NCBI RefSeq assembly: GCF_003590875.1
Contig: NZ_QYUN01000002.1
Location: forward strand, 2,108,001-2,172,000
Source of the DNA: Noviherbaspirillum cavernae
Lineage (GTDB): Bacteria; Pseudomonadota; Gammaproteobacteria; Burkholderiales; Burkholderiaceae_D
DNA: 64,000 nucleotides
Direction of reading: 5' to 3'
Of the stretch, positions 55,372 to 64,000 are shown one piece after another (the stretch's first letter is position 1; each line of letters begins with the position of its first letter). The position numbers and the translations under genes were made by a program. The notes beneath the pieces were generated by a model that did not search any database, was not told where the DNA came from, and saw only the letters and a program-made list of their open reading frames with translations.

Positions 55372-57663
55372 CTATGCGATCGTTTGTTGTTCACTCTCCA
55401 CCGCTTGCCGCAGCAGGCGTGCCGCCAGCACCATGTTGGCCAACGCTTCGCTGGTTTCAGGCCAGCCGCGCGTCTTCAGGCCGCAATCCGGGTTGACCCA
55501 CAAGCGTGCATCCGGGATCACGCCGCGCGCCTTTTGCAGCAGCCGCTCCATTTCCGCCACGCGCGGCACACGCGGAGAGTGGATGTCGTAGACGCCGGGG
55601 CCGATATCGTTCGGGTAGGCAAACTCGCCGAAGCCGTCGAGCAGCTCCATGTCCGAGCGCGAGGTTTCGATCGTGATGACGTCCGCGTCCATCGCCGCAA
55701 TCCACGGCAGGATGTCGTTGAACTCCGAGTAACACATGTGCGTATGGATCTGCGTCTCGTCGCCGACACCCGCCGCGCTGATCTTGAATGCGCGCACTGC
55801 CCAGTCGAGATAGTGCGGCCAGTTGCGCGCCTTCAGCGGCAGCCCTTCGCGGAATGCCGGCTCGTCGATCTGGATCATGCCGATGCCGGCCTTCTCCAGG
55901 TCGCACACTTCATCGCGCAGCGCCAGTGCGATCTGCAAGGCGGTGGTGTCGCGCGGCTGGTCATCGCGCACGAATGACCATTGCAGCATTGTGACGGGAC
56001 CGGTCAGCATGCCTTTCATCGGCTTTTCGGTGAGGCTTTGCGCGAATGTGCTCCATCCGGTCGTCATCGGTTCGGGCCGGTACACGTCGCCGTAGATGAA
56101 TGGCGGCTTGACGCAACGCGAGCCGTAGCTCTGCACCCAGCCGTTGACGGTAAAGCCATAACCCCACAGCTGTTCGCCGAAATATTCGACCATGTCGTTG
56201 CGCTCCGGCTCGCCGTGCACCAGCACGTCGAGGCCGAGTTCTTCCTGCCTTTCCACCGCCAGCCGAACTTCGTCGCGCATCTTGTTGAGGTAGTCGAGAT
56301 GACCGATGTCACCGCGTTTATAGGCGGCGCGCGCCTGCCGGATTTCCGCGGTCTGCGGGAAGGAGCCGATCGTCGTGGTGGGGAACAGCGGCAGCTTCCA
56401 GCGCGCCTGCTGTTTGGCGATGCGCTCGCTGAAGCCGGAAGCGCGCTGCGCGTCGGCATCGGCGACCTTGGCCAGACGTTTCTGCACCAGCGCATTGTGA
56501 ATCCGGGGCGAGCTTTTCCTTGCGGCCACGGCGGCGCGGGAGGCGGCAAACGCAGCATTCACCGCATCGGCGTCGCCATTGACCGCACGTTTCAACGCCA
56601 CGATTTCATCGAGCTTTTGCGCGGCGAAGGCGAGCCAGCCCTTGAGTTCGTCATCGAGCTTGTTTTCGTGCGCCAGATCGACCGGCACATGCAGCAGCGA
56701 GCAGCTCGGCGCAATCCACAGACGGTCGCCCAGCACTCCGTGCAGCGTCTGCACCTTTGCCAGCGCCGCGTCGAGATCGGCGCGCCAGATATTGCGGCCA
56801 TCGACGATCCCGGCCGACAGCACGCGCTCCTGCGGCCAATCGGCGATCACTTCGCCCAGTTGCCCCGCGCCGCGCACCAGGTCCAGATGCACGCCGGCCA
56901 CGGGCAGTTCGCGCAGCAGCGCCGCATGTTCCCGCACTTCGTCGAAGTAGGTCGCCAGCAGCAGATGCGGCGTGGCTTTCGCCAATGCCGCATAGGTCGG
57001 TTGGAAAGCATCCCTCCATGCCGCGTCGAGTTCCAGTGCGAGGATCGGCTCGTCGATCTGCACCCACTCCACGCCAGCCTCCTGCAAGCGCTGCAAAACC
57101 CTTTGATAGCCCGCCACCACGCGCGGCAGCAAATCCAGCTTGTGCGTCAGACCCGATTTGATCTTGCCGAGATAGAGCAGCGTCAGCGGCCCGACCAGCA
57201 CCGGCTTGACGCGGTGGCCGGTATTGCGCGCTTCGGCGATCTCGTCGAACAGCCAGTCGACGCCGCCGTCGAAGCCCACGTCCGCCGTCCATTCCGGCAC
57301 GAGGTAGTGGTAATTGGTGTCGAACCACTTCGTCATTTCCATCGCGAAGTGCTCGCGGCTGCCGCGCGCCAGCGTGGAGTACTCGGTCAGGCTCAAGCGC
57401 TTCGGATCGAACTTGAAGCGCGACGGAATCGCGCCCAGCAATGCCAGCGTATTGAGCACCTGGTCGTACCAGGCGAAATCACCCGCCGTGACGAAGTCCA
57501 TGCCGGCATCTGCCTGCATCGCCCAGTGGCGCGCGCGCAGCGCCCTGCCCGTTTCCTGCAATGCCGCCTCGCTCGACTCGCCGCGCCAGAACGATTCCAG
57601 CGCGAATTTCAATTCTCGATGTGCGCCGATGCGGGGGAATCCCAGGGTGTGCGCATGTGCCAT
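55372..57663 (-). CDS. metE: Cobalamin-independent methionine synthase MetE
   Basis: 763 residues, the standard length. [26 protein letters not shown] and [13 protein letters not shown] lie in the N-terminal half. The catalytic half has [22 protein letters not shown] and zinc ligands in THMCYSEF and the C-terminal [11 protein letters not shown]. It moves a methyl group from methyltetrahydrofolate to homocysteine. It is divergent from metR, its likely activator. The start at 57663 was fixed by the family N-terminus. Confidence 0.97.
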   Translation of the reverse strand: MAHAHTLGFPRIGAHRELKFALESFWRGESSEAALQETGRALRARHWAMQADAGMDFVTAGDFAWYDQVLNTLALLGAIPSRFKFDPKRLSLTEYSTLARGSREHFAMEMTKWFDTNYHYLVPEWTADVGFDGGVDWLFDEIAEARNTGHRVKPVLVGPLTLLYLGKIKSGLTHKLDLLPRVVAGYQRVLQRLQEAGVEWVQIDEPILALELDAAWRDAFQPTYAALAKATPHLLLATYFDEVREHAALLRELPVAGVHLDLVRGAGQLGEVIADWPQERVLSAGIVDGRNIWRADLDAALAKVQTLHGVLGDRLWIAPSCSLLHVPVDLAHENKLDDELKGWLAFAAQKLDEIVALKRAVNGDADAVNAAFAASRAAVAARKSSPRIHNALVQKRLAKVADADAQRASGFSERIAKQQARWKLPLFPTTTIGSFPQTAEIRQARAAYKRGDIGHLDYLNKMRDEVRLAVERQEELGLDVLVHGEPERNDMVEYFGEQLWGYGFTVNGWVQSYGSRCVKPPFIYGDVYRPEPMTTGWSTFAQSLTEKPMKGMLTGPVTMLQWSFVRDDQPRDTTALQIALALRDEVCDLEKAGIGMIQIDEPAFREGLPLKARNWPHYLDWAVRAFKISAAGVGDETQIHTHMCYSEFNDILPWIAAMDADVITIETSRSDMELLDGFGEFAYPNDIGPGVYDIHSPRVPRVAEMERLLQKARGVIPDARLWVNPDCGLKTRGWPETSEALANMVLAARLLRQAVESEQQTIA

Positions 57664-57747
57664 GACTTTCTCCGATGCTGGTTTCAAGGCTTGCCATGGT
57701 GAGGCTGCGCACATTATTATTCAAACGATATATTTTAAGAATAAACT

Positions 57748-57760
57748 TGAATTTCATTCA
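57748..57760. promoter_or_regulatory. MetR box
   Basis: TGAATTTCATTCA matches the MetR consensus TGAA-N5-TTCA. It lies just 2 bp before the metR ATG and about 85 bp upstream of metE, so MetR may repress itself and activate metE. Confidence 0.7.
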
Positions 57761-57762
57761 TA

Positions 57763-58683
57763 ATGCAATCCATTCTCGAACTGCGGCATCTCAAGACCCT
57801 TCTCGCCCTGCGCGAAGCCGGCAACCTGCTGCGCGCCGCAACTCTGCTGAACGTCACGCAATCCGCGTTATCGCACCAGATCAAGCAGCTGGAAGACCAT
57901 CACGGCACGCCCTTGTTCGAGCGCAAAACGACACCGGTGCGCTTCACGCCGGCCGGAGAGCGGCTGCTGAAACTGGCCGACGCGATCCTGCCGCAGATAC
58001 AAGGCGCGGAACGCGATCTGGCGCGCATGGCGCAGGGTGCTGCCGGACAGTTGCGGATTGCAGTGGAATGCCACACCTGCTTCGATTGGCTGATGCCGGC
58101 GATGGACGTGTTCCGCAACCGCTGGCCGGAGGTGGAACTCGACATCGTCTCGGGCTTTCAGGCCGATCCGGTCGGCTTGCTGTACGGCCATCGCGCCGAC
58201 GTCGCGATCGTGTCCGAAATCGATCCGGACGAAAGCGTGGACTACCACGCGCTGTTCCGCTTTGAAATCGTGGCACTGGTGGCGAAGGACCATGCACTGG
58301 CCGGGCGCGATTATCTGGTGGCGGAGGATTTTGCGACGGACACCCTGATCACCTATCCGGTGCCGGACGACATGCTGGATGTGGTGCGCCAAGTGCTGAA
58401 GCCGGCCGGCGTGCAAACGGCGCGCCGCACCACGGAACTGACGGTCGCGATGCTGCAACTGGTTGCCAGCAAGCGCGGCATCGCCACGCTGCCGGTATGG
58501 GCAGCGCAGAATTACGTTGACCGCGATTACGTCCTGGCCAAGCGGATCACCGTCGACGGCCTGACCGGACGCTTGTATGCGGCATGCCTGCCGGAACTGT
58601 CGGGCAAGCCGTTTCTTGCGGATTTCGTCAACACGACGAGAGAGAGTTGCTATCTGAATTTGCGCAGCGTCGAGCTGCTGTAA
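57763..58683 (+). CDS. metR: LysR-type regulator MetR
   Basis: 306 residues. ILELRHLKTLLALREAGNLLRAATLLNVTQSALSHQIKQLEDHHGTPLFERKTTPVRFTP is the MetR form of the HTH. It should respond to homocysteine and activate metE. Divergent arrangement with metE as in E. coli. Its start lies next to the MetR box. Confidence 0.93.
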   Translation: MQSILELRHLKTLLALREAGNLLRAATLLNVTQSALSHQIKQLEDHHGTPLFERKTTPVRFTPAGERLLKLADAILPQIQGAERDLARMAQGAAGQLRIAVECHTCFDWLMPAMDVFRNRWPEVELDIVSGFQADPVGLLYGHRADVAIVSEIDPDESVDYHALFRFEIVALVAKDHALAGRDYLVAEDFATDTLITYPVPDDMLDVVRQVLKPAGVQTARRTTELTVAMLQLVASKRGIATLPVWAAQNYVDRDYVLAKRITVDGLTGRLYAACLPELSGKPFLADFVNTTRESCYLNLRSVELL

Positions 58684-58849
58684 CACCGCGCATCATCTTC
58701 ACCCGAGTTTTTTCCGCCGCGACCGACACGGCAACATCACGGCCGCCGTGGTCTTTGCGCACGCATCGTTGCGGCGTTGCGTTGTCTTCGAATATTTTCC
58801 AGGTCCTTGCAGGCTCGGAAAACGCGTGCAAGCGAGTCCGCAAAACAAG

Positions 58850-58890
58850 AAAGCCACCGCAATCCGTCATGACTGCGATGGCTTTTTGGC
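58850..58890 (-). terminator. Terminator of the MFS gene
   Basis: AAAGCCACCGCA and TGCGATGGCTTT (one mismatch) make a stem around a 12-nt loop, with T's following on the minus strand. It lies just past the MFS stop. Confidence 0.7.
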
Positions 58891-58904
58891 TGATGCGATA
58901 TTGC

Positions 58905-60149
58905 CTACACAGGCTGCGCCTTCGTCGCGTTTCTGGCGTTGTTGCTTCCCACGCCCAGCGCGGTGAAGATCGCTGCCATCTGCGCCAGTCCGATGCAGAT
59001 GAACACCCATGAAGGATGGCTTGCATCCATCAATGCGCCGAACAGCAGCGGCGCGAAGGACATGCCGATATCGAGCCCGGAATAGACCACGCCATACACA
59101 CGTCCGGTCGCATTCTTCGGCGCAGCCGCGCGAATCAGCAAATCGCGCGACGGGCCGGCGATGCCGGAGCCGAAGCCGATCAAGCCCATCAACACGATAG
59201 CCGCCGGCATCGATACGCTGCCCGTGGCCAGCACCAGGGCCATCAAGCCCGCGCCGGTGAATGCCAGGGCGATCGTGCGATCGTGCCGCGTGGTCTTGGC
59301 GGCCACGAAACCGCCCCAGATCATGCCGGCTGCCGAAGCCAGCATGTAAGTGGTGAAGCCGGCGGTGGCCCATGTCAAGGACATGTCATACAAGGCACGC
59401 AAGCCGGACACCGAGAAACTCTGGATGCCGCCGAGCGCAATCGCAGTGATGAAGAAGAATGCGAAGCACATCCATACGGCAGGCACGCGCATGAAGTCGA
59501 GCAGATGGCCGCGCGGCGGCTGCGCCGCTTCCTTGCGCGACGACGCCACCGCCGCCTTCACCTCATCCGTGCGAAGCAGCTGACGGTTCGCGAACAGCAG
59601 CAGCAACACGACAAACGGAATGCATGCCGCTGCCAGCAAGGCGATGCGCCAGTCATACAGTCCCGCCAGCGTCGTCAGAAAGATGGGAGCCAGCGCCCAG
59701 CCGAGATTGCCCGAAACACCGTGCACCGAGAATGCATGGCCAAGCCGGGGCGCGGACACGCGCTTGTTCAGCAGGGTGAAGTCGGCCGGATGGAACACGC
59801 TATTGCCCAGGCCCGCAAGCATCGAACCGGCCAGCAGCATTGGATAGTTTTGCGCCTGCGACAGGACCAGCGCCGAGGTGCCCAGCAATCCAAGGCCGGA
59901 AAACAGGACGATGCGCGCACCAACGCGATCCACCACAAAGCCGGCCAGCGCCTGCCCGATGCCGGAGACTACGAAGAACATCGTCATCAGGAGCCCGAGT
60001 TCCGCATAGGACAGGCTGAAAGCCTCCTTCAGCCACGGGAACAACGGCGCGAGAATCAGGTGAAAGAAATGGGACACGCCGTGGGCGATGCCGACCAGGC
60101 TGATGACCTGGGCATCCTGGCGGAAAGAAGGGACTGCAACAGACGACAT
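58905..60149 (-). CDS. MFS transporter, fosmidomycin-resistance (Fsr)-like group
   Basis: 414 residues, 12 hydrophobic segments. ISLVGIAHGVSHFFHLILAPLFPWLKEAFSLSYAELGLL resembles Fsr-type exporters, FHPADFTLLNKRVSAPRLGHAFSVHGVSGNLGWALAP lies in the middle, and the charged loop SRKEAAQPPRG separates the halves. Substrate unknown. Divergent from an AraC regulator with about 100 bp between, so it is probably controlled by it. The start is the ATG at 60149; longer frames to 60389 overlap the regulator. Confidence 0.85.
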   Translation of the reverse strand: MSSVAVPSFRQDAQVISLVGIAHGVSHFFHLILAPLFPWLKEAFSLSYAELGLLMTMFFVVSGIGQALAGFVVDRVGARIVLFSGLGLLGTSALVLSQAQNYPMLLAGSMLAGLGNSVFHPADFTLLNKRVSAPRLGHAFSVHGVSGNLGWALAPIFLTTLAGLYDWRIALLAAACIPFVVLLLLFANRQLLRTDEVKAAVASSRKEAAQPPRGHLLDFMRVPAVWMCFAFFFITAIALGGIQSFSVSGLRALYDMSLTWATAGFTTYMLASAAGMIWGGFVAAKTTRHDRTIALAFTGAGLMALVLATGSVSMPAAIVLMGLIGFGSGIAGPSRDLLIRAAAPKNATGRVYGVVYSGLDIGMSFAPLLFGALMDASHPSWVFICIGLAQMAAIFTALGVGSNNARNATKAQPV

Positions 60150-60252
60150 GGTGCGCTCTCGAAATGAACAATGAATGCAGTGTAAGCAAAAATCGATCGT
60201 CTGCTTTAAGATAGAACGACAATTTTTATCGCACTTTTGACATACCATACCG

Positions 60253-61041
60253 ATGCAGCCAATTACGCATACCCGCCTGAACCTGCCGGGCGTCGCGCCG
60301 ACGCCCGAACGCCGGGTGCGCATGGTCGCCCGTGACCTTGAAGCATCTGAATTGCTGAGTGCGCACAAGCATGCGTGGGGCCAGGTCACCTACGCACTGG
60401 ATGGCGTGGTGCGCGTGACCGTCGGCAACAGCACATGGATCGTGCCGCCAATGCGCGCAATCTGGATTCCACCGGACCAGATGCATGAAGTCGCCACACT
60501 AGAGAAGGTTCGGCTGCGCGCGCTGTACGTTCATGCGGACGCCGCGCCTTTTCACGGGAATCAATGTGAAGTGCTCGACGTTTCCGCCCTGCTGCGCGAG
60601 CTGATCGTGGCGCTGTCGCAGGTCTCGGCTGACGAGCCGCGCGAAGCGATGCTGACCGCGCTCATCCTCGATGAGGTGGCGCGTTCGGCCACGATGCCTA
60701 TCCGCGTTGCCCTGCCCGACGACAAGCGACTGAAAACCCTGTGCGAAACGCTGATCGCCGATCCGGCATCGCCGCTCACGCTGGAAGAATGGGCGCAACG
60801 CGCCGGTGCATCCGGGCGCACGCTGGCGCGGCTGTTCGAGCGCGACCTGGGCATGAGCTTCAGCCAGTGGCGGCAGCAGGTGCGGCTGGCGCACGCCGCG
60901 CCGCTCATCGCGAGCGGCATGCCGATGTCGCGCGTCGCGGCAGAACTGGGCTATGCGAGCCAGTCGGCATTTTCAGCGATGTTCAAGAAGACCTTCGGGC
61001 AATCGCCGTCCTCGTTTTTCAGTCACCGGGAAGGTTCGTGA
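60253..61041 (+). CDS. AraC-family regulator, NimR-like
   Basis: 262 residues. The N-terminal cupin half shows HKHAWGQVTYALDGVVRVTVGNSTWIVPPMRAIWIPPDQMHEV, and the C-terminal HTH pair shows TLEEWAQRAGASGRTLARLFERDLGMSFSQWRQQVRL and RVAAELGYASQSAFSAMFKKTFGQSPSSFF. The closest described group is that of NimR, which controls a nitroimidazole exporter. Its own target is likely the divergent MFS gene. Confidence 0.88.
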   Translation: MQPITHTRLNLPGVAPTPERRVRMVARDLEASELLSAHKHAWGQVTYALDGVVRVTVGNSTWIVPPMRAIWIPPDQMHEVATLEKVRLRALYVHADAAPFHGNQCEVLDVSALLRELIVALSQVSADEPREAMLTALILDEVARSATMPIRVALPDDKRLKTLCETLIADPASPLTLEEWAQRAGASGRTLARLFERDLGMSFSQWRQQVRLAHAAPLIASGMPMSRVAAELGYASQSAFSAMFKKTFGQSPSSFFSHREGS

Positions 61042-61180
61042 TGGTGCGTTGATCCGGGGATGTGTGCAGCCATTCGCGATTCCTCCCTTGCTGGGCGCAC
61101 TTGCGCTTGCTACCCGAATTCCCTGCGTCACCATTCGCCCGGAATGACATGCCACGTCGAGATGGCGTCCGGGGAAACCG
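61042..61180. other. Intergenic region, possible decayed dispersed repeat
   Basis: Short gap between convergent genes. Read on the minus strand it begins TGTCATTCCGGGCGAATGG and ends with GGAGGAATCGCGAATGG, echoing the TGTCATTCCGAACG and GAGGAATC motifs at 52944-53192. No terminator is evident. Confidence 0.35.
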
Positions 61181-62908
61181 TCAGGCCGTCTTGCGGTCCC
61201 GCTTCGACTCGAACATGCGCAGGTCGGCAACCCGGAACAGGGTTTCGATATCTTCGCCATCGGCCGGATAGTGCGCCGATCCGATCGATGCTCCGACATT
61301 TGCCGGTATGCCGTCGTACACGGTGATCGGCTCTTCCACCACTGCGCGAATCTTGTCGCTGATTCCCTGCACCAGCGCATCGGCATTCACGCCATGCAGA
61401 TAGACGACGAATTCGTCGCCGCCGAAACGCGCGACCGCATCCTCCTTGCGCAACGCGCTCTGCAGGCGCGCGCCGATTTCGACCAGCGCGCGGTCGCCGC
61501 AGTCATGGCCGTATTCGTCATTGATCGTCTTGAAGTTATCAAGATCAATGAACAGCAGCGAAAAGTGCAGCGGATTCGCCAGCGATGCGTTCTGCCGGCG
61601 GAACTCGATCTGCGAGATGAAGGATTCGCGATTGAGCACGTGCGTCAGCCGGTCCGTGCGCAGGTTGCGCTCCATTTCCTCGAAGCTTTGCGCGAGCTGG
61701 CCGATCTCGTCGTTGCGATCGATATTGAGCGGAGCGAAGGGTTGCCCGCTGCTGATGCTCCTGGCGGCCAGCGTCAGCTTGCGAATGTCGCGCAGCGCCC
61801 ATCGCAGAATCACGAAACCCAGCACCAATGCAAGGCACATCGCGATCATGCCGAGGCTCAGGCTGCGATAGAGATTTCGGGTGACGTTGCTCATGAAATC
61901 CGAACGCGGCACTGCCACCACGATGATCCAGTCAAGCCCTTTTTCATTCGGCAGCGTCATCGCGGCCAGCTGAATCTTCCCGAGTTCGCTCTTGAACGAG
62001 CGCATCATGAATGGGGCGGAACCCGGACTGACGCGCAGGGTTTCGGTGACATCGCGGTACGCCTCCCGAATCAGCGGGAAGGCACTTTCGCGCGCCATCA
62101 GGCGTGTCGGGACAGCCTTTTCGATCTTGTACGGCAACTCGAGCGCCGAGGTCGCAACCAGCCCACCCTCGCGTTCGGCGATGAATGCAATGCCATTCGG
62201 ACTGATGATGAGCGATTGCAGGAACATGGTGAGCCGTTGCAGCGGCAAGTCGGTAGCCGCCACGCCGATCAGCGAGCGATCTGCGCGATACACCGGTTTT
62301 GCCAGTGTCAGCACCAGCTCGTGAGAGGAAAAGTCGTTATAGACCGGCGACCATGCCACGCCGCCGCGGACGACGGCGCTCCGGTACCACGGCCGCTCGC
62401 GCGGCTCGTATCGATCGGTACGGCTCAGGGACAAGCGGCTTCCCGGCCCGGCCATGTGGTACAGATTGCGCCATGCGCTGTTGGCCTCCTTGAGGCGCAA
62501 TTCCGTCGTGTCCGGGTCGCTGCGGTTGACTCCCACGAAACGGCCGTCCGCACCGCCGAAATAGACGTGTCGATTCATATCCGGAAAAAGGTCCGACGCA
62601 ACCCAGAGTCGTTCCTCGATCTTGCTCGTTTCTTCCGGAAAGGAAATGGCCCCCACGACCGGATTATTGCCGACGGAAGCCAGATCGGGCGCAACCGATT
62701 TCAGCGTGGAATGCGCACTCAGCAAATGCTGCTCGGTTCCCTGGTGAATGCGGCTGATCATGTCGACCAGCGCCTTTTGCGAGATCGCGTCGGTGGCATC
62801 CTCCCCCGCCTGGTACAAGACGCCGGTAATCGTCAAGCCCACGCATACCATCAGAAGTACGAACGGAATGATGAAAACCCGCTGTAAAGAAGACTGTTTC
62901 AGAGTCAC
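61181..62908 (-). CDS. Membrane diguanylate cyclase (sensor-HAMP-GGDEF)
   Basis: About 575 residues. A transmembrane helix (VFIIPFVLLMVCVGLTITGVLY) leads into a periplasmic dCache-like sensor, then a second helix (LSLGMIAMCLALVLGFVIL), a HAMP region and the GGDEF domain with RFGGDEFVVYL. An RKED I-site lies five residues before GGDEF, so product inhibition by c-di-GMP is expected. The GTG at 62908 was chosen as start: the longer frame reaching 63043 crosses the clpB terminator. Confidence 0.9.
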   Translation of the reverse strand: MTLKQSSLQRVFIIPFVLLMVCVGLTITGVLYQAGEDATDAISQKALVDMISRIHQGTEQHLLSAHSTLKSVAPDLASVGNNPVVGAISFPEETSKIEERLWVASDLFPDMNRHVYFGGADGRFVGVNRSDPDTTELRLKEANSAWRNLYHMAGPGSRLSLSRTDRYEPRERPWYRSAVVRGGVAWSPVYNDFSSHELVLTLAKPVYRADRSLIGVAATDLPLQRLTMFLQSLIISPNGIAFIAEREGGLVATSALELPYKIEKAVPTRLMARESAFPLIREAYRDVTETLRVSPGSAPFMMRSFKSELGKIQLAAMTLPNEKGLDWIIVVAVPRSDFMSNVTRNLYRSLSLGMIAMCLALVLGFVILRWALRDIRKLTLAARSISSGQPFAPLNIDRNDEIGQLAQSFEEMERNLRTDRLTHVLNRESFISQIEFRRQNASLANPLHFSLLFIDLDNFKTINDEYGHDCGDRALVEIGARLQSALRKEDAVARFGGDEFVVYLHGVNADALVQGISDKIRAVVEEPITVYDGIPANVGASIGSAHYPADGEDIETLFRVADLRMFESKRDRKTA

Positions 62909-62985
62909 TCTGGATCCATGCCTGAAGCCGATTGAACCATTACAAGAACCTTGCAAGGCTGCCGAATAGAGAACCGCAAATGTAC

Positions 62986-63034
62986 GCCGGGATGAAAAAC
63001 GGGCCACTTTACGCGGCCCGTTTTTCATCCCGGC
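62986..63034 (-). terminator. clpB terminator within a 20-bp inverted repeat
   Basis: The arms GCCGGGATGAAAAACGGGCC (62986-63005) and its exact complement (63015-63034) are perfect over 20 bp with a 9-nt loop. Inside, ACGGGCC/GGCCCGT plus a T tract acts as a terminator for clpB. It also lies just before the diguanylate cyclase start on the same strand. Confidence 0.85.
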
Positions 63035-63082
63035 AAAATGCATGGAAATCTTACAATAATTTATATGTTTCCATGCGGAAAT

Positions 63083-64000
63083 TTATTCGAGGCTCTTCTC
63101 GAATGCCAATTTACCGTTGTTGACGCCCACCAGGATGCGGTCCTTCGGCCCGAATTTCCCTTCCAGGATCAGCCTCGACAAGGGATTCTCGATTTCCTGC
63201 TGGATCGCGCGCTTCAGCGGCCGGGCGCCATACACCGGATCGAAACCGGCTTCCGCGATCTTCTGCAAGGCTTCCTGAGAGACATCCATGCCGATGTCCA
63301 TCTTCGCCAGACGCTGCTCCAGCACGTGCAGCTGGATCTTGGCAATCGCGCCGATATTCTTCTCGTCCAGCGCATGGAACACGACGATCTCGTCGATGCG
63401 GTTGATGAACTCGGGCCGGAAATGCGTTTTGACTTCTGCCATCACGGCCAGCTTCACCAGCGCCGGATCGCTGTCATCCATCGACTGGATCTTGTGCGAG
63501 CCGAGGTTGGAGGTCATCACGATCACCGTGTTCTTGAAATCGACCGTGCGCCCCTGCCCGTCCGTCATGCGGCCATCGTCCAGCACCTGCAGCAGAACAT
63601 TGAAAACGTCGTGGTGCGCCTTCTCGATCTCGTCGAGCAGAATCACGCAATACGGTTTGCGCCGCACCGCTTCCGTCAGATAGCCGCCTTCCTCGTAACC
63701 CACGTATCCGGGCGGCGCACCGATCAGACGCGCCACCGAATGCTTCTCCATGAATTCGCTCATGTCGATGCGGATCAGCGATTCCTCGGTATCGAACAGG
63801 AATGAGGCGAGCGCCTTGCACAACTCGGTTTTGCCCACCCCCGTCGGCCCGAGGAACATGAACGAGCCGTAAGGCCGATTGGGGTCGGACAGACCGGCGC
63901 GCGAACGCCGGATCGCATCCGACACCGCGACGATCGCTTCATGCTGCCCGATCACGCGCTTGTGCAAGGCTTCTTCCATGTGCAGCAGCTTGTCGCGCTC
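63083..64000 (-). CDS. clpB: ATP-dependent chaperone ClpB, C-terminal part
   Basis: About 305 C-terminal codons; the gene runs off the right edge. NBD2 Walker [17 protein letters not shown], Walker [31 protein letters not shown], and [18 protein letters not shown] and [22 protein letters not shown] are typical. ClpB is the disaggregase working with DnaK. Its C-terminus ends KLAFEKSLE. Confidence 0.96.
   Translation of the reverse strand, partial: ERDKLLHMEEALHKRVIGQHEAIVAVSDAIRRSRAGLSDPNRPYGSFMFLGPTGVGKTELCKALASFLFDTEESLIRIDMSEFMEKHSVARLIGAPPGYVGYEEGGYLTEAVRRKPYCVILLDEIEKAHHDVFNVLLQVLDDGRMTDGQGRTVDFKNTVIVMTSNLGSHKIQSMDDSDPALVKLAVMAEVKTHFRPEFINRIDEIVVFHALDEKNIGAIAKIQLHVLEQRLAKMDIGMDVSQEALQKIAEAGFDPVYGARPLKRAIQQEIENPLSRLILEGKFGPKDRILVGVNNGKLAFEKSLE

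Overview
The window looks like a chromosomal segment of a betaproteobacterium in the order Burkholderiales, most likely Oxalobacteraceae-like (family level is inference). The evidence is a class I polyhydroxyalkanoate synthase beside phaR, a pgeF-rluD-bamD block, rpoZ followed by a bifunctional spoT, a kinase/phosphatase pair between rph and yicC, a DUF3422 protein, and uniformly GC-rich coding DNA.

Region 1 (1-15.5 kb) is part of a tailed-phage prophage of the HK97/siphovirus type. Leftward genes run from a CII-like regulator and a Cro-like repressor through a primase-helicase, an HNH nuclease, the two terminase subunits and the portal to a partial S49 prohead protease that leaves the window. 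Rightward are a CI-like repressor and an early operon of at least nine tightly overlapping small genes plus a ParB-like protein. Four copies of the operator AATAC-N5-GTATT sit on two well-formed promoters and define the switch. GGTTGGAC repeats upstream of the primase-helicase are a candidate phage replication origin. No integrase or att site is visible, so the phage limits are unknown.

Region 2 (15.6-28.9 kb) is core genome: phaR, phaC, pgeF, rluD, bamD, yaaA, a PIN-domain gene, a methionine-type aminotransferase, four tRNA genes (two identical Gly-GCC, then Cys and Leu), a putative Na+/H+ antiporter, and a protocatechuate 3,4-dioxygenase operon (pcaHG) with its divergent LysR regulator pcaQ.

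Region 3 (28.87-38.1 kb) is a small island at the 3' end of tRNA-Ser(UGA). The last 17 nt of the tRNA gene are repeated at 28867-28883, 9.2 kb away. The island holds a zinc-ribbon protein, an IS630-family element with a programmed frameshift, an orphan HipB-like repressor, about 1.4 kb of hairpin-rich DNA without recognisable genes, and a minimal Tn7-like transposition module. That module has a DUF6471 protein, a TnsA-TnsB fusion, a TnsC ATPase and a TniQ protein, and ends about 14 bp from the tRNA. It carries no CRISPR array, cas genes or cargo, which makes it the most interesting system here.

Region 4 (38.3-49.3 kb) is core: hemW-rdgB-rph, a PP2C phosphatase with a Ser/Thr kinase, yicC, gmk, rpoZ, spoT, a DUF3422 membrane protein and greB. 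Region 5 (49.3-64 kb) holds a degenerate EAL-HDOD protein, rlmJ, a CadR-type MerR regulator with a divergent short cation transporter, isocitrate lyase, a PaaI-like thioesterase, metE with divergent metR, an MFS transporter with a divergent AraC regulator, a membrane diguanylate cyclase, and the 3' part of clpB. All calls come from reading the sequence without database searches.
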